Part shown: piece by piece, positions 1 to 10,217 of the stretch
How positions within the stretch are numbered: position 1 is the first letter of the stretch
Layout of the letters: each line of letters starts with the position of its first letter
Assembly (NCBI GenBank): GCA_905221605.1
Contig: CAJNDS010000391.1
Location: 851,440 to 896,439, forward strand
Length of the DNA: 45,000 nt
Direction: 5' to 3'
Source: Symbiodinium natans
Taxonomy: Eukaryota; Sar; Dinophyceae; Suessiales; Symbiodiniaceae
Translations under genes and position numbers: made by a program
Notes under the pieces: generated by a model
What the model was told of the DNA's origin: nothing
The model's database searches: none
The model's input: only the letters and a program-made list of their open reading frames with translations

Positions 1-1235
1 CTGAGGTGGAGCTTCCAATGAACCCTTCTTTCGGAAAGCTTCAAGAGTCTTGAATGAAGGATGATGGAGGAATTCAAGCTGCTTTCTCTGGGTGAGTTTG
101 CACTGATGCGGCTCAAAAGAAGACCCAATGCCCAGCTCACAAATAACTGTTACCAACTCGGCTCAGTCGACTTCCTTCAGTCCTTCAGCTTGACTGAGTA
201 GAACTGTGTTTATGTGTGTTTGCAGTAGCGCGCGTGCTAGTGTGTACTCCGAGCAGGCTAACGGCTAACTTGCAGGTTGCCACATGATGTGTTCATGAAA
301 CAGCCAGGAAAGAACAACAGGATGGATGCCGTAAACCGCACGGAATGCCGCAAAAGCATCACTGGGACCAGAACTCCGCATAGGTCTCTCGAAAGCGGCC
401 GTTGCTCCACAGCTGACGGCCTCCACTGTCAGCGTCGTCCACAACACTTCTCACGGGCTGGCAAGTCTGTGGATGTTTTGCCGGGACTACTTTGAAAGGT
501 CCCTACCACCTGCAGCGGCTTGCCTTTCAGACTAGCTGTTGCCCTCGACGGCGATGCACTCTGCCGTCAACAGGCACTCCGTGAGGATGCCGACGAGTTG
601 GGAAATGAGTCGAAAACAGGATGGACAGAGCCCGAAAACCAAAAAGACCGAGTCAGAAAACAAGCAGCACCAGTCAGCAAAACTTGTTCTTCACGCGCAG
701 CTTCGCATGGATGCACTGAAATGCCAAATGAGCTCGACAGCCACTGGAGATGTCTGCACCTAATGCTTTGCTGTGCACGTTCTGGCCAGGCAGCGTCTCA
801 ATCAATACAAACCGTAGGTGGACGACACTCCACCGGTTTTCTGATATCTGATAGACACATGCCAAACCAACATCACACAAGAGGTGTCCCTTGAAGGCAG
901 AGAGGAATGGGTGGTGCAAGAAGCGCAAAAGCCATCCTCCATAACCTTCCGACAATTTAATGACATCCAGGGTGGGCGAGCTTGGGAAGAAAGACCAAAA
1001 CTAGGCCGGAGAAGAAGGCCTTGAAAGGAAGCCGTGAGGATGGAGACATGCGAACACGATGTCTTCAGAAAAGTTGTGTATCAACAAACAGCTTTGTTAG
1101 CAAAAAATTTGAACGGTGCGTGTCAGAAAACAGCGGGAAAACAGGAATTGAGCTTGACTTTCAAAACCCTGAAACCTGTTAAAGTCCTGAAACCTTGATT
1201 GCATCTAGCAGCCCTATCCCTTACAATTTTGAAGC
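1..1235. other. No supported gene
   Basis: I see no exon with clear coding character here. Several overlapping open frames of 60-124 codons exist on both strands, but they have no recognisable motif, their composition is uneven, and they contradict one another. It may be intergenic or intronic. Confidence 0.5.
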
Positions 1236-1239
1236 CATG

Positions 1240-1380
1240 AACGTTTTGTTTCTACCCCTATAACCCCAAAGCTGCTTTGCCCTAGAATCAAAAGCCCAAC
1301 CCCTCAACCCACAAACCCTAAAACCCAGAAACTCCAAACCCAAAAACCCCAACCCTAAACCCTAAATGCCTGAACCCTCG
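1240..1380. repeat. Degenerate CCCTAAA-like (telomere-type) repeat
   Basis: The stretch is rich in CCCTAAA, CCCCAA and AAACCC words in imperfect tandem order. It resembles an eroded copy of the TTTAGGG telomere repeat read on the other strand. Similar eroded patches occur near 8.88-8.95 kb and 13.83-13.87 kb. Confidence 0.6.
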
Positions 1381-1602
1381 CACATCCGAGATCATAATCT
1401 TTCCGGACTACCGGGGTTTCCTCTGAGGTTTTCGCAGGCGTTTCTGTCTCATGGCTTTCTTGTGTTCGACGCAGGCGAGGCTTAACAGACACTCCGTGAT
1501 CCCGTTCGCGAATTTCAAGGCTGTGAATGCACATGACTCCTAGCCTGCATCCTGGTGCATTAAAGTCTCCCCCTGAGCCTCCAGTGTGTTCTTTGGCAGG
1601 CG

Positions 1603-1995
1603 GTGCAACTGCAGCCGAAGGCCGAGGAGACACCTGGAACCAGCAAGTTTGTGACTCCTAAGATGTTCTGGCCACGCCAAGGTGTTCTGCAGTATCTGGT
1701 CGAAGGGTTCTCAAATTGGGCCAATCCATGGATTCAATATGGTCTCTCTTGGGGCTTGGGACCTGTGGAGGTGTTGCGGTGCACCATCGAGTATGAAGAT
1801 CTGAGGGGTCTGCCGGTTCCACCATCTGCGCACCCGTGCAATCTCCAGTTTCACGAGCTTACACGAGGTTCTGAGGTGCTGTATGTTGCTGGGCCCACGC
1901 AGGGGCAGAAAGGGAAAGTTGTAGAGTTTGGCTCGGTGCTTTATGGCCGCATGTTTCCATCGACTCGCGAGAAGCGGGATGTGTGTCCAGTGTGA
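1603..1995 (+). CDS. Possible exon, unrecognised protein
   Basis: An open frame of about 130 codons with fairly even amino-acid use. It has a tryptophan-rich first half (SNWANPWIQYGLSWG) and a stretch, GPTQGQKGKVVEFG, that loosely resembles a KOW-type or SH3-like turn. Both strands are open here, but the plus frame looks the more protein-like. No ATG context or neighbouring exon could be tied to it, and the frame's 5' edge follows a CAG acceptor-like site. I do not recognise the family. It could be an exon of a plus-strand gene or chance. Confidence 0.3.
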   Translation: MQLQPKAEETPGTSKFVTPKMFWPRQGVLQYLVEGFSNWANPWIQYGLSWGLGPVEVLRCTIEYEDLRGLPVPPSAHPCNLQFHELTRGSEVLYVAGPTQGQKGKVVEFGSVLYGRMFPSTREKRDVCPV

Positions 1996-2589
1996 TCAGT
2001 GATCAGTGATTCATCGTGAAGTTTTAAATCACTGAAAGCCAAGACATGCCAAGAAGGCAGCACACATTTGCAGGCCCAACATGTTCGTTGAAATCTGAAG
2101 GGGTTCATTCAGCTCCGCGACCCAGAAACGGGGCCGATCTCACCGCATGCTTTGGTCCCGGCACTTGCTTGAGGCGTCAAGAGGTTTGCGGATTGCATCA
2201 GATTCTTGAGGGTTGAGACTTTTGCCAGGACCAAGGCGTAGATGTGTGCGCAGCGTACCGACATGTTTGGTACTAGTACAGCTGACGCTGCGAAGAAGAG
2301 AAATCTATCTCTCTGTTTTTGGCTGGGGGACATGGGTAAAGCTGGCTAAAGCTTTGTTGGCGGCTTGACCCTCAGGGTCAGGCCGGCCTTGTGGCTAAGT
2401 GAACACGACCAGGGCTTGAAAAAACTGAAAACTCTCCAGACGCGATGACTCTATGGGGGATCTGGGACTTGTCTCTAAAGCCATCGGGCCATGAGGGTTC
2501 TGGTGTTTCGGGCTTTGGGATTCTAAGCATCGTTCGGGCATTGATACGATGATGGAACCGCTCTGCAGCATTGCCCTCTCGCTGACTCT

Positions 2590-2898
2590 GTGAAATTGCG
2601 GGTCTTTCCTGAGCATCTTTCAAGCCCCCGACCGTTGGTGAGACAGAGGTCCATAGGGCCTTGGCTTGTCCTGGGGGTGCTTTGCGCTCTGGCATTGTTG
2701 ATTAGCTCTGTCATGACGGGCCAACGTGGCAACGAGTCGCTCACAACGGTAGCCGATGTCGCAACAGCCTGCCAGAGTCTGCCAGAGTCTGCCAAAAGAC
2801 CGGCTCCAAGGCTCCAGTATGCTTCCGTAAACGAGGTCCTGCATACGGTTGCAAACTTGAAGTCGCAAGGCCATATTGTATGTGTCACAATACGGTAG
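2590..2898 (+). CDS. Possible exon with a membrane-anchor segment
   Basis: The open frame has no ATG at its start, so if real it is an internal exon or begins upstream. It has a basic stretch (RPLVRQRS) followed by a strongly hydrophobic run, GPWLVLGVLCALALLISSVM, and then a polar region. That is the layout of a type II signal-anchored lumenal or cell-surface protein. A short internal duplication (CCAGAGTCTG twice) lies near 2770-2790. A possible GC donor follows the codons for KSQ near 2868. No catalytic motif is visible. The opposite strand is also open, which lowers confidence. Confidence 0.35.
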   Translation: MKLRVFPEHLSSPRPLVRQRSIGPWLVLGVLCALALLISSVMTGQRGNESLTTVADVATACQSLPESAKRPAPRLQYASVNEVLHTVANLKSQGHIVCVTIR

Positions 2899-3089
2899 CT
2901 GTCTCAACTTGATGTCCGTGCTTCATACAGCAGGTGCATACACTTCAAGCGACTGGGCCATACAGAAGGTCCGGTGTCTAGACTGGAGTCCAGAGCTGCA
3001 TGCAGTAGGTGTCCACGTGCGTCTTCCGTTGCTGTGCCCACATTGTGTCCGGAAAGTGATTGGCATTTGTGGAGAGCAAGTGCGGCGCC

Positions 3090-3250
3090 AACGCACGCCC
3101 ACCCAGCCAGCCCCCCTACCCACGCACGCACACGCATCCACACATGCACCAGCACAAGCACATGCACTTGCGCGCCTGCCCGCCCGACGATCATGCGCAC
3201 CGCACGCGAGCACGCGCACGCACACTCGTGCTCGTGCGTCGAACCGGGGC
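3090..3250. repeat. CA/CG-rich low-complexity tract
   Basis: Imperfect CACGCACG, CACACG and CACATGCACC words. It creates long open frames on both strands whose products are repetitive His/Thr/Arg or Val/Cys/Ala strings. These should not be read as genes. Confidence 0.7.
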
Positions 3251-5580
3251 CTCGAACCTTCAAGTAGTACCGGTTTAAGACAGCAACGCTGCTTGTCAGC
3301 AGCTTTTGCATCGGAAGTTACGCCTCGGCCATCTGAAAGTTCAGAAGACTAGACTTTACGAGGGTCACATGCACCATCTTTGAAGATTGCCTGCGCAATG
3401 CCGCGTGGCATGCAAAGCATGCAAACTTCTTCAAAAACCTTCAAACCCCAACGACAGAGGCCCACAGGCATTTCGACAAAACCCACCTCGTGAGAGACCG
3501 CCGGCATTTGTAGCCTCGGTGGAATCTCGCGCGGCAGCCTTCACGGGGCTGATGGGCTTGCAAAGAATGATCCGCACATTGTATTGCCCTGCGGATTCCA
3601 GCAACATGCCATCCCAAACTATGTGCGGAGGCGCTGCGGTCAGCTCGCGAGACTTTTGCAACGCTTGAAGGGTCTGAGTGCCATCCCCCCCCCCCCCCCC
3701 CCCGAGGATTGCTTCAGAACTCTGTGCTGACATCTCAGCCCGGGAAGGGCCTAGCTATTGGGCCTAGACCGCGAGTCAAAGCGGAACTACCTGCTTTATG
3801 GTTGAGAGCAGTTCGTGACAGGACCTATGCCCAAGATCTGTTCTGACTGGTACCAGGTCAAAGCAGACGCGCGCCTAAAGGATGGTGCAGAACTTGGATT
3901 TCTTTCTGTCGCCTTGCCGGCACCACGCAACTGAGATTGCAGAGATGCTTAAACTGAAACATGTGCCCCCAAGACCCCCCCAGACTCAGCAGCACCGACA
4001 GCCTACAAGCAAAGTATGGCTGAGGGGACGTCTCTTTTGGCTGTGCCCGCCCTACAGGAACGCCATAGCGAGCTTAGACCGCATTTTCTGCGAAGCCCCA
4101 CTCCCCTGAAAACAAGTTCTCATCCTCGTGACGTGTTCAATCTTTCAAATTATCTGTGCCCCCCCCAACCTCAACACACTACGCTGCGTAGCCCAAGAAA
4201 AACCTTCTCAAGAGTTCTTGAGAGCTCTTTAAGCCTTTAAGCCTATAAGCCCCCCTTTTTTATCCTTTTCTGTTGGAAGACTGAGGCTCCGGGGCCGCAA
4301 CTGGGCACGTTGGCCGGGTGGGGCGGCGGAGGCGACACTGCCTTTACTCGAATCGCTCTTGGTTGAGCTTGGGCAAATACACTTACTACAGGGCTTATAC
4401 TAGGGTTAACAGAGGATCATAGGGCACTGGTGGGCACGAGCTTGGAGTGTGTTGCAAGACGTCCGACCAAGAAAACCGGTCCTCCTCCGCTGCAAGTCTG
4501 ACGTTCGCCTGTGAAGGCGTTTGCCTCAGCTGCAGGTCAGCTGAGGCAGAGCTCGTGACCGAAAGCCTAGAGGACCCAAACTCATGCAAGCCGCAGCATG
4601 TTGTGATGCATTGCTTGCTGTTGTGCTGTCCGACAAGATGCTTGACGGGCAGCTTCACGGCTTTGTCAAAAACCGAATCTCAGACGGCTTCCAAAACTGA
4701 GGGTCCACTTCATAACCCCATAAACATAGAAGAACTCCCCCTTAAAGGAGCCCAAGAAGGGAAGCATTCGGAAACTCCCTTTCCTACTGGCCTCAAAAGC
4801 CAAGTCCGGACTAAACCTGCCACAGCGAAGAACCAAAAGCCACTAGCACCTGCAAGTAACATCCCCCAGCATTCTGTGTGCACGGCTGGATTTCCGGGAC
4901 TTTGGGCGACTGCGCGGCGTCTTCGGTGGCCGCAGCACGAACGCCAAGACCTCTCCAACAAGCAGCAGGGTTGGACGGTGTTGTAGGCTTTCGGGCTTTG
5001 AGATTAGCGTTTGTGGTTTTCAGGTTGCGAATTCACGCGAATTCGGCAGAGGGAGGCTTGGTGTTTTTCGGTCCAGCCCATGGCCATCTGACCAATGTAG
5101 ACAAGGCAGCACGGTCCACCAAATGTGGACAAAGGAAGGCCTGAATCCAGGATGCTCGAGGACTTTACATTGATCGGCTACGTTGCAGCCAGAAACGAAT
5201 CTCAGTGTCGCAGAAAAATTTCGAAGAAGTACAACATGATCTCCAGTAGGTACCAAGCGCTAGTTGCAAATAGCACGGCGTTTTAGCGTGTGGGACACTC
5301 GAACCTCTCTTGATCCTCGATGTTCAACTGCTGTCGCGCAAAGCATCCTAATGTAAACATTGCAGCTTCGACCTGACCCATGTTCCAGCTCCAACACAGG
5401 CGTTGCCCTTAGCATCGCCTAGTAACTAAAGTACTCTGCGGTGACAGGCAGGTGGGAGCTTGGACCCTATACACCACGCGAGCAAAAGGAAAACCAAACC
5501 AAAAAGGCCGCTGCCTTCCCCGGCAGAGACTTCGCCCGGGAGCGCTGGTGGGGGCGCGGGAGCCGCGGGATCAGCCGCCC
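3250..5580. other. No supported gene; one long C tract
   Basis: Open frames up to 179 codons (4447-4986) have no motif, no consistent composition and no flanking splice pattern I can defend. A run of about 19 C lies at 3685-3703. I see no other feature. Confidence 0.45.
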
Positions 5581-5590
5581 TTGGAGACGA

Positions 5591-5706
5591 TGCAAACGAT
5601 GCAAACATTGCAAACATTGCAAAAAATTGCAAACATTGCAAACATTGCAAACGACTCAACACGAACTCAACACGAACTCAACACGAACTCAACACGAACT
5701 CAACAA
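5591..5706. repeat. Two adjacent minisatellites (9-bp and 11-bp units)
   Basis: At 5591-5652 a 9-bp unit (AAACATTGC and close variants) repeats about seven times. It is followed directly at 5653-5706 by an 11-bp unit (ACTCAACACGA) repeated about 4.5 times. Because 9 is a multiple of three, one frame reads as a repetitive Cys-Lys-His string, which is not evidence of a gene. Confidence 0.9.
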
Positions 5707-5986
5707 GCCCTGCGGCACCAGCCTGCGTCCTAACATTGGGGGAGGGAAGGAATTGTGTGCCGCGTCTTCAGGCAACCCTACAGTCGCGAAGAAGGGGCTC
5801 TCAACTGCGCTGAGCGCAGCCAGCAGAAGATGCAAGAGGCAATGGTTGGCGAAAATGCTCAAAAACAATAGATGGGGTTGGTCGTGCTTCCAATATAACA
5901 TTTATTGTATCCAGCATCCACAATTTTGAAAACTTTCCCGCTATGATATTTGTTCATATCCCTATATGTCCTAATATACCTTTTCT

Positions 5987-6773
5987 TTAAGCCGTTTCAT
6001 CTTCATCAACTTTAAATACGTGGTCTAGGTTTATATAAAACATTTCGTTAATGTCTTGTGATCTTGGCTTTAGAAAGAGGAATGAATAAGGTTTAAAATT
6101 CACCGCTTGCTGATGCATATCATACAAACGGTGTTTGTCCACCAGTGCGGAATTCTCCTCAATAAAAGCATCTACTTCGCGCATGTTTCTTAACTTGAAA
6201 ATATATTATGAACTAGAGTTTAAGCGAATTATAGGAGCGAACTATAGGAGCCACGGCATTGTATTTTGGAACTGATGTTAGAACTGATACTGCATTGTGA
6301 CGAGATTTTGTATACAAGCCGTGGAATATCTTAGAATATTTCATAAACCGTTGGTCTTCTGCAAAATCGTCAATTACGATAAGCACCGAAAATTGGTTGT
6401 TAATCTTGTTCTTCTTCTGGTATTCCGCTACCTTATGTTGGCTGTCGATGATGTTCTGTAACGCTGTTGAATCATAATCATCAAATAGATACCTTTCTTT
6501 ATCATTGTCAACTTTGAGATGGTCGGTTATGCAACGCTTTACTGGAATCTAATCATTGTCAACTGAAGCAGTCGGGGAGAAAATATAGATGCGTTCAAAA
6601 CAGTTCTTGTAAATTTTCAAGATCAGGTTCTGTAGTAAGATACCTTCACCACCTTGACTACTAGCACAAATATTTGATCTAAATGGCAACTTATCCGCGA
6701 CATCAAGCTTAGATTGCTTATATTCATATGTTTTTGGTTCTATAGGCTCAATTGAAGGTATATTCTCACTCAT
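5987..6773 (-). pseudogene. Decayed A32/FtsK-HerA-like DNA packaging ATPase
   Basis: Reads from ATG at 6773. The P-loop region (near residue 38) is followed by LLQNLILKIYKNCFERIYIF and SPTASVD, a pattern I associate with packaging ATPases of polinton-like and nucleocytoplasmic large DNA viruses, which pump DNA into capsids. An acidic Walker B segment, VLIVIDDFAED, is intact in the middle part. A C-terminal part (FKLRNMREVDAFIEEN onward, to the stop at 5987) completes the domain, for about 260 codons in all. There are three lesions. The P-loop reads SSQGGEG, so the expected GK[ST] lysine is glutamate. An in-frame TAG lies at 6549-6551, where relatives appear to have tryptophan. The reading frame changes between about 6216 and 6205. 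The protein cannot be made intact and is probably inactive. Confidence 0.75.
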
Positions 6774-6780
6774 TAACTAA

Positions 6781-6951
6781 TCAGAGAAAAATGTCTTCAA
6801 TATACTGGAGAAGTATGTAGTCACGATAGATGATATTGAGGAAATTGAAAAGATTGTAATACAAGACACCAAGCTTAAAAGGTGTTGCACCGCTTCTTTA
6901 GAGTTGATTAAGGCAGTTCTTGAGTATTTAAAAAAATCTAAGAAAGTATAA
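6781..6951 (+). pseudogene. ATG-less open frame in the viral relic
   Basis: An open frame of 56 codons follows a stop at 6778-6780 and ends with TAA at 6949-6951. It has no ATG near its start. The product is Lys/Glu/Ile-rich with a likely helical tail (SLELIKAVLEYLKKSKK). Its stop overlaps the start of the next frame as TAATG, a tight coupling typical of compact viral genomes. It is probably the C-terminal remnant of a small viral gene whose 5' end was lost next to the divergent ATPase. Confidence 0.4.
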
Positions 6952-7322
6952 TGAGCGACAATCATAGGGAATCTAACGAAGGCGGCTTCCACTTGAACAC
7001 AGATGGATTAAACTGCTTTCCTTGCAAATGTAGAAAAAAGACTTTTCACAAAGAACCTAAGATGAACAACGAAGGTAAAACAATAATTGAAGATAGGAGT
7101 AGTTGGAAAATGGGGAGAGGGATAACCCCTGATGAAAACGACACATTTAAGACGAACTCACAAGATAACGAAGGTGTTGATACGGTGACCACCGTGTGGG
7201 GATCAAGAAAACCTAGGCCAGAAGAGAGGCTAGAAAAAGTGGAGGAGGATGTTGAAAGGATAGACAAAGATGTAACTAGTCTAAAAACTAGTCTAAAGAA
7301 TAATTTACATGTGATGGATTAA
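6951..7322 (+). CDS. Small hydrophilic protein of the viral relic
   Basis: 123 codons from an ATG that overlaps the upstream TAA by one base. The product is very polar and rich in Asn, Asp, Glu and Lys. It has a short cysteine pair (CFPCKC) near residue 23 and a C-terminal heptad-like stretch (ERLEKVEEDVERIDKDV) that probably forms a coiled coil. There is no signal peptide or membrane segment. I do not recognise the family; a minor virion or regulatory protein is possible. A direct repeat, ACTAGTCTAAA, occurs twice near the end (about 7276 and 7288). The frame is intact, unlike the ATPase. Confidence 0.5.
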   Translation: MSDNHRESNEGGFHLNTDGLNCFPCKCRKKTFHKEPKMNNEGKTIIEDRSSWKMGRGITPDENDTFKTNSQDNEGVDTVTTVWGSRKPRPEERLEKVEEDVERIDKDVTSLKTSLKNNLHVMD

Positions 7323-7518
7323 TATTTAAATCTAGTTTATGTTGACAGTGTATAGTTCCCCTGCCCAGTCCCATTGCTCCCATGTGATGAACAGATTCAT
7401 AAGCATGCCATAAGAGTGTGGAAATGATATTAATTCGTAATTAGTTTCATGAAATCTTAGGGAATGCAAACACCTTTTCACAATCTCGCATTATGAAAAT
7501 GTGTATATTATTGATACA

Positions 7519-7722
7519 ATGAAAATAAAAGAAAATAAGATATTAGTTGATTTTGAACCGTATGCTGAAACAGGCAATGTTGCTACTAGGAAGTGTTATC
7601 GTTGTAAGCAAGTCAAAGACATTGATTGTTTTAAGCGTTGCTATTACACGGGTAAGCATTCTTATTCTTATGTTAAATACATTCCGACTTGCTCTGAATG
7701 CTTTGATAAGTCTGTCAAATAA
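7519..7722 (+). CDS. Small two-CxxC zinc-ribbon-like protein
   Basis: I prefer the ATG at 7519 (MKIKENK) over the upstream one at 7501. That gives 67 residues. Two CxxC pairs, CYRC near residue 25 and CSEC near residue 60, flank a basic aromatic stretch. This spacing is seen in the small zinc-binding modules found at the N-terminus of HNH-type endonucleases and in stand-alone viral zinc proteins. No HNH residues follow, so the nuclease part is either absent or never existed here. The frame is intact and AT-rich like its neighbours. Function is unknown; nucleic-acid binding is the likely role. Confidence 0.55.
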   Translation: MKIKENKILVDFEPYAETGNVATRKCYRCKQVKDIDCFKRCYYTGKHSYSYVKYIPTCSECFDKSVK

Positions 7723-7745
7723 ACCACGATGCAGTAAATCTTAAG

Positions 7746-7829
7746 AAAATAACTTCGGATGTAGACTTCTTGCAGCCTTTGCTGTCTGTTGAGGGACAGC
7801 ATGCGCCTGCGAAAGCTTGCATTTTTGAG
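7746..7829 (-). CDS. Possible exon, basic helical segment
   Basis: An open minus-strand stretch reading LKNASFRRRMLSLNRQQRLQ and onward to SYF. It is basic and helix-prone, and lies just outside the AT-rich island. It may belong to the same minus-strand gene as the exons at 8.4 and 9.8-10.0 kb, in which case the viral relic sits inside or just downstream of that gene. There is no family match. Confidence 0.3.
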
Positions 7830-8440
7830 CTCAACCGCCAAACCTGACACAAGAAGCCCTGACAATCAACGTTGCTGTCGCTCCCAGACTGGGCAAGCCG
7901 ACACAGCTGGGGCGGGAGTTTCCTGGCAGAGCGAAGCTTTCCAACAGAATCGGTATCATGAGGCCAGTGAAGGCAGCAAGAGCATGACAAGAAGACTTTA
8001 AGGTCTGTGTGCATGCATTTACCAGGGCTGCTCAGCTAATTACGAAACACAAGATGAGGAGGCAGTGGCACTCAGCAACACGCCTGTGGCGAGGGGTCTG
8101 CGACTGGACTTACCTGAGCGTGGCGAGCCATTATGCCGGCGCGTACGAAAAAAAACTACCAATGCTAGTTTTTCAGGGCTTAGAGCCCTCGGTGTTGCAA
8201 AGATGCCCGGTGTTCCAAGCTCTCTAAGGCAAAGCGTCAGCCTGGGAGATCTATAAACCATCCGAGCATGAACACGAACACGATGGCCTCTAGCTAATTT
8301 GTGCCAAAATCCCTGAATACCAACGTGACGAAGGCAGCGCGAAGCGCTTGCAGGGCATGCCGAACTCACGCAGGGCGCCCCACTGGAGCAGGAGGCTCAG
8401 GCGGCTTCTCTTTGGCACCTCAGCAAGGGACGTGTTCTGC

Positions 8441-8496
8441 CTTGCACTCCTTTCCGACCTGATCCTTTCGAACTCGAAGACGGTCCTTCTTGATGC
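8441..8496 (-). CDS. Possible exon (SIKKDRLRVRKDQVGKECK)
   Basis: A short basic exon-like stretch begins after an AG at about 8497 and ends at a GC donor (TGCAAG|GCAGAA). This is the splice style of the confirmed exons elsewhere in the window. A weaker candidate, LRELGTPGIFATPR, lies near 8180-8225, and an alanine/glutamate-rich stretch, AAAAAEELARWGLQRLQ, near 8770-8822. I do not recognise the protein. Confidence 0.3.
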
Positions 8497-8639
8497 TTTT
8501 GGACCAGCAATGCCATACCGCATGCAAACCACTGAGATCTTGGGCTTGTGGCCTCGCCACCCGAAAGCATCCAAAAGGCATCATGTGTTGCGTTCGCTGG
8601 ATCATGGTCAATTCTTGGGGCACCCTCAACATGAGCCCG

Positions 8640-9765
8640 TATGATCATGGGTGCCGAGCAAACCCCCCCCCCCCAAGGCGTCCCACAAAAAGCCTGAACC
8701 CCAAAGCCCAGACTTGCAAACCCGAAGGCCCAACAAAAACCTCTGCGGCTGTAAGAGCCACAACCTGGAGCCGCTGGAGCCCCCAGCGAGCCAGCTCCTC
8801 GGCAGCAGCCGCAGCAGCCGAGTCCCGGCCAAACCTCAGTCCAGGCTCTGCCACCATCTGCCACCATGGGGGCTTGGGGTTTTGCTTAGGGCTTTCTTGA
8901 GTTTAGGGTGCTTAAGGGGTTTTAGGGTTGAGGGTTGGGGGTTTGGGTCCGTTTTAAGTCACCTGAGGGCCACTGGGGGGCCGGCACACGGAACACAAGC
9001 TTGGACTGCAAGTACTCCAAGAACCGGGACGTCACAGGATCCTGCACCATCGGACATAACCCTCGACGACTCGACCGCAGCTGATCCCTCACACCACATT
9101 GAAACTAGAAAAAGCAGTCGAAGCTGCCCTGACATCCGCTGCATTCTCACTTCCCGGTCTTGGGTGAAGGTGTGGTTGTAGTTGAACTCCGGGTTGCAGT
9201 TGTGGCCAAACCTTCGCACTCAAGCGGCACTGAAGTGTCGAGCAGCTGTGTTCTTTGTGAGGGACAAGCAAAGTATGGCTTTCTGGTGGCTTCCCGACGT
9301 TTCTCGAGTCCACCTCGAGAAAAGGGTTTTCCTAGACCTTGTGCAGAACATGCCCCGGGCACGAAAGAGGAAGATCCATAGAAAACAAATGTTTGGGTAA
9401 GTGGGCACCTCAACGGAGCTCCCATCCCCTTTCTGAAGAAGTAGGGAACGAGATGGAAAGGGTATGAAGGAGCGTCAAGGAGCGAAAGGCAACCTGCAAA
9501 TCGAGAGCTGGTCGCATGCCCTGGACTTCCAGAAGCCCGGGATACATCGTGACTGTCGTGACCTGCAGCCTTACAGCTTCCAAACCGCAAAACACTCCAA
9601 ACCCGCAACTCGTCTTCTGAGCTGTAGACACGGTTGGCAGCTGGTGTGGCCTCGCAGGAGCATCGCTTCTCTCGTGAGCTCGGAGTCTACAGTTCGAGGG
9701 AAGGAGATGAATCTGTTCGCACGCAGCGTTCGTTGCACTTTGGGTTTCACCAATTCGAACTACGC
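8640..9765. other. Mostly non-coding; weak exon signals only
   Basis: It contains a C run at 8665-8674, a degenerate TTTAGGG-like patch at about 8888-8945 and several competing open frames on both strands. A possible minus exon, SELTREAMLLR with a GC donor, lies near 9650-9685. None is strong enough to list alone. Confidence 0.4.
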
Positions 9766-10011
9766 GAAGCTGCATCCGAGCATCTTCTCATCGATGAAGT
9801 AGGTATACTCCGCACGCACGTCGTTCGCCAACGCCTTTGCGGAGATGGGGAGGGGGGGTATACTGCAAAGCACTTGTGATGTTCAGCACGGTGAGGTACA
9901 GGCGTTCCAGGTCCATCTAGCCCTAAACCCATCAATGTCGCTCGCCCGGAATTCCTTTTGGATACTCGATTGCCTCATGAGGTTGGAAAACTCAAACGAA
10001 CTCGGAAATCT
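9766..10011 (-). CDS. Three closely spaced exons of an unrecognised protein
   Basis: Three protein-like stretches join in phase. The first is 9946-10011 (FPSSFEFSNLMRQSSIQKEF). The second is 9872-9916 (MDLERLYLTVLNITS), after a TAG acceptor. The third is 9766-9834 (ALANDVRAEYTYFIDEKMLG), after AAAG|G. The joins imply GC donors and introns of only 29 and 37 bp. That is very short, so a decayed copy with small indels is an alternative. The product looks like an ordinary soluble protein with no motif I can name. It lies downstream of, and on the same strand as, the ankyrin gene, whose stop is 207 bp away. Confidence 0.4.
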
Positions 10012-10217
10012 GCGTGGCCCCGCCTCTGGAAGCCCAGCAGCACCCGGCACGGCCACAAGGAACTTCATGCAAGCCCCCAGCAGCTCCTGCCCAGTACAAG
10101 GACCATCCAAAAATCAAGGCTAATCAAGGGAGGTGCTCGGGGTCTCTGGAGAGCGTCCAACTGCAAAAGCTTTTCCTATAAACTTGGCGGCTAAAGCCGT
10201 GAAACGCCGCAGCAGGG

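Larger units (their letters stand above)
5890..7735. mobile_element. AT-rich virus-like or polinton-like relic
   Basis: Base composition falls abruptly from GC-rich host DNA to strongly AT-rich at about 5890 and recovers at about 7735. Within the island the coding is compact and intronless: a decayed packaging ATPase on minus (5987-6773), then three plus frames (6781-6951, 6951-7322, 7519-7722). The ATPase start and the first plus frame are only 7 bp apart and divergent. No terminal inverted repeats or target duplication were obvious by eye. The content fits an endogenised fragment of a double-stranded DNA virus or a polinton-like/virophage-like element infecting algae; the family assignment is inference from the ATPase. 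Confidence 0.65.

Noticed and set aside
2900-3350. Overlapping 95-158 codon frames on both strands
   Set aside because: They arise from CA/CG low-complexity DNA and encode biased repeats.
5591-5706. A CRISPR-like array
   Set aside because: Units of 9 and 11 bp without spacers are ordinary minisatellites, and the genome is eukaryotic.
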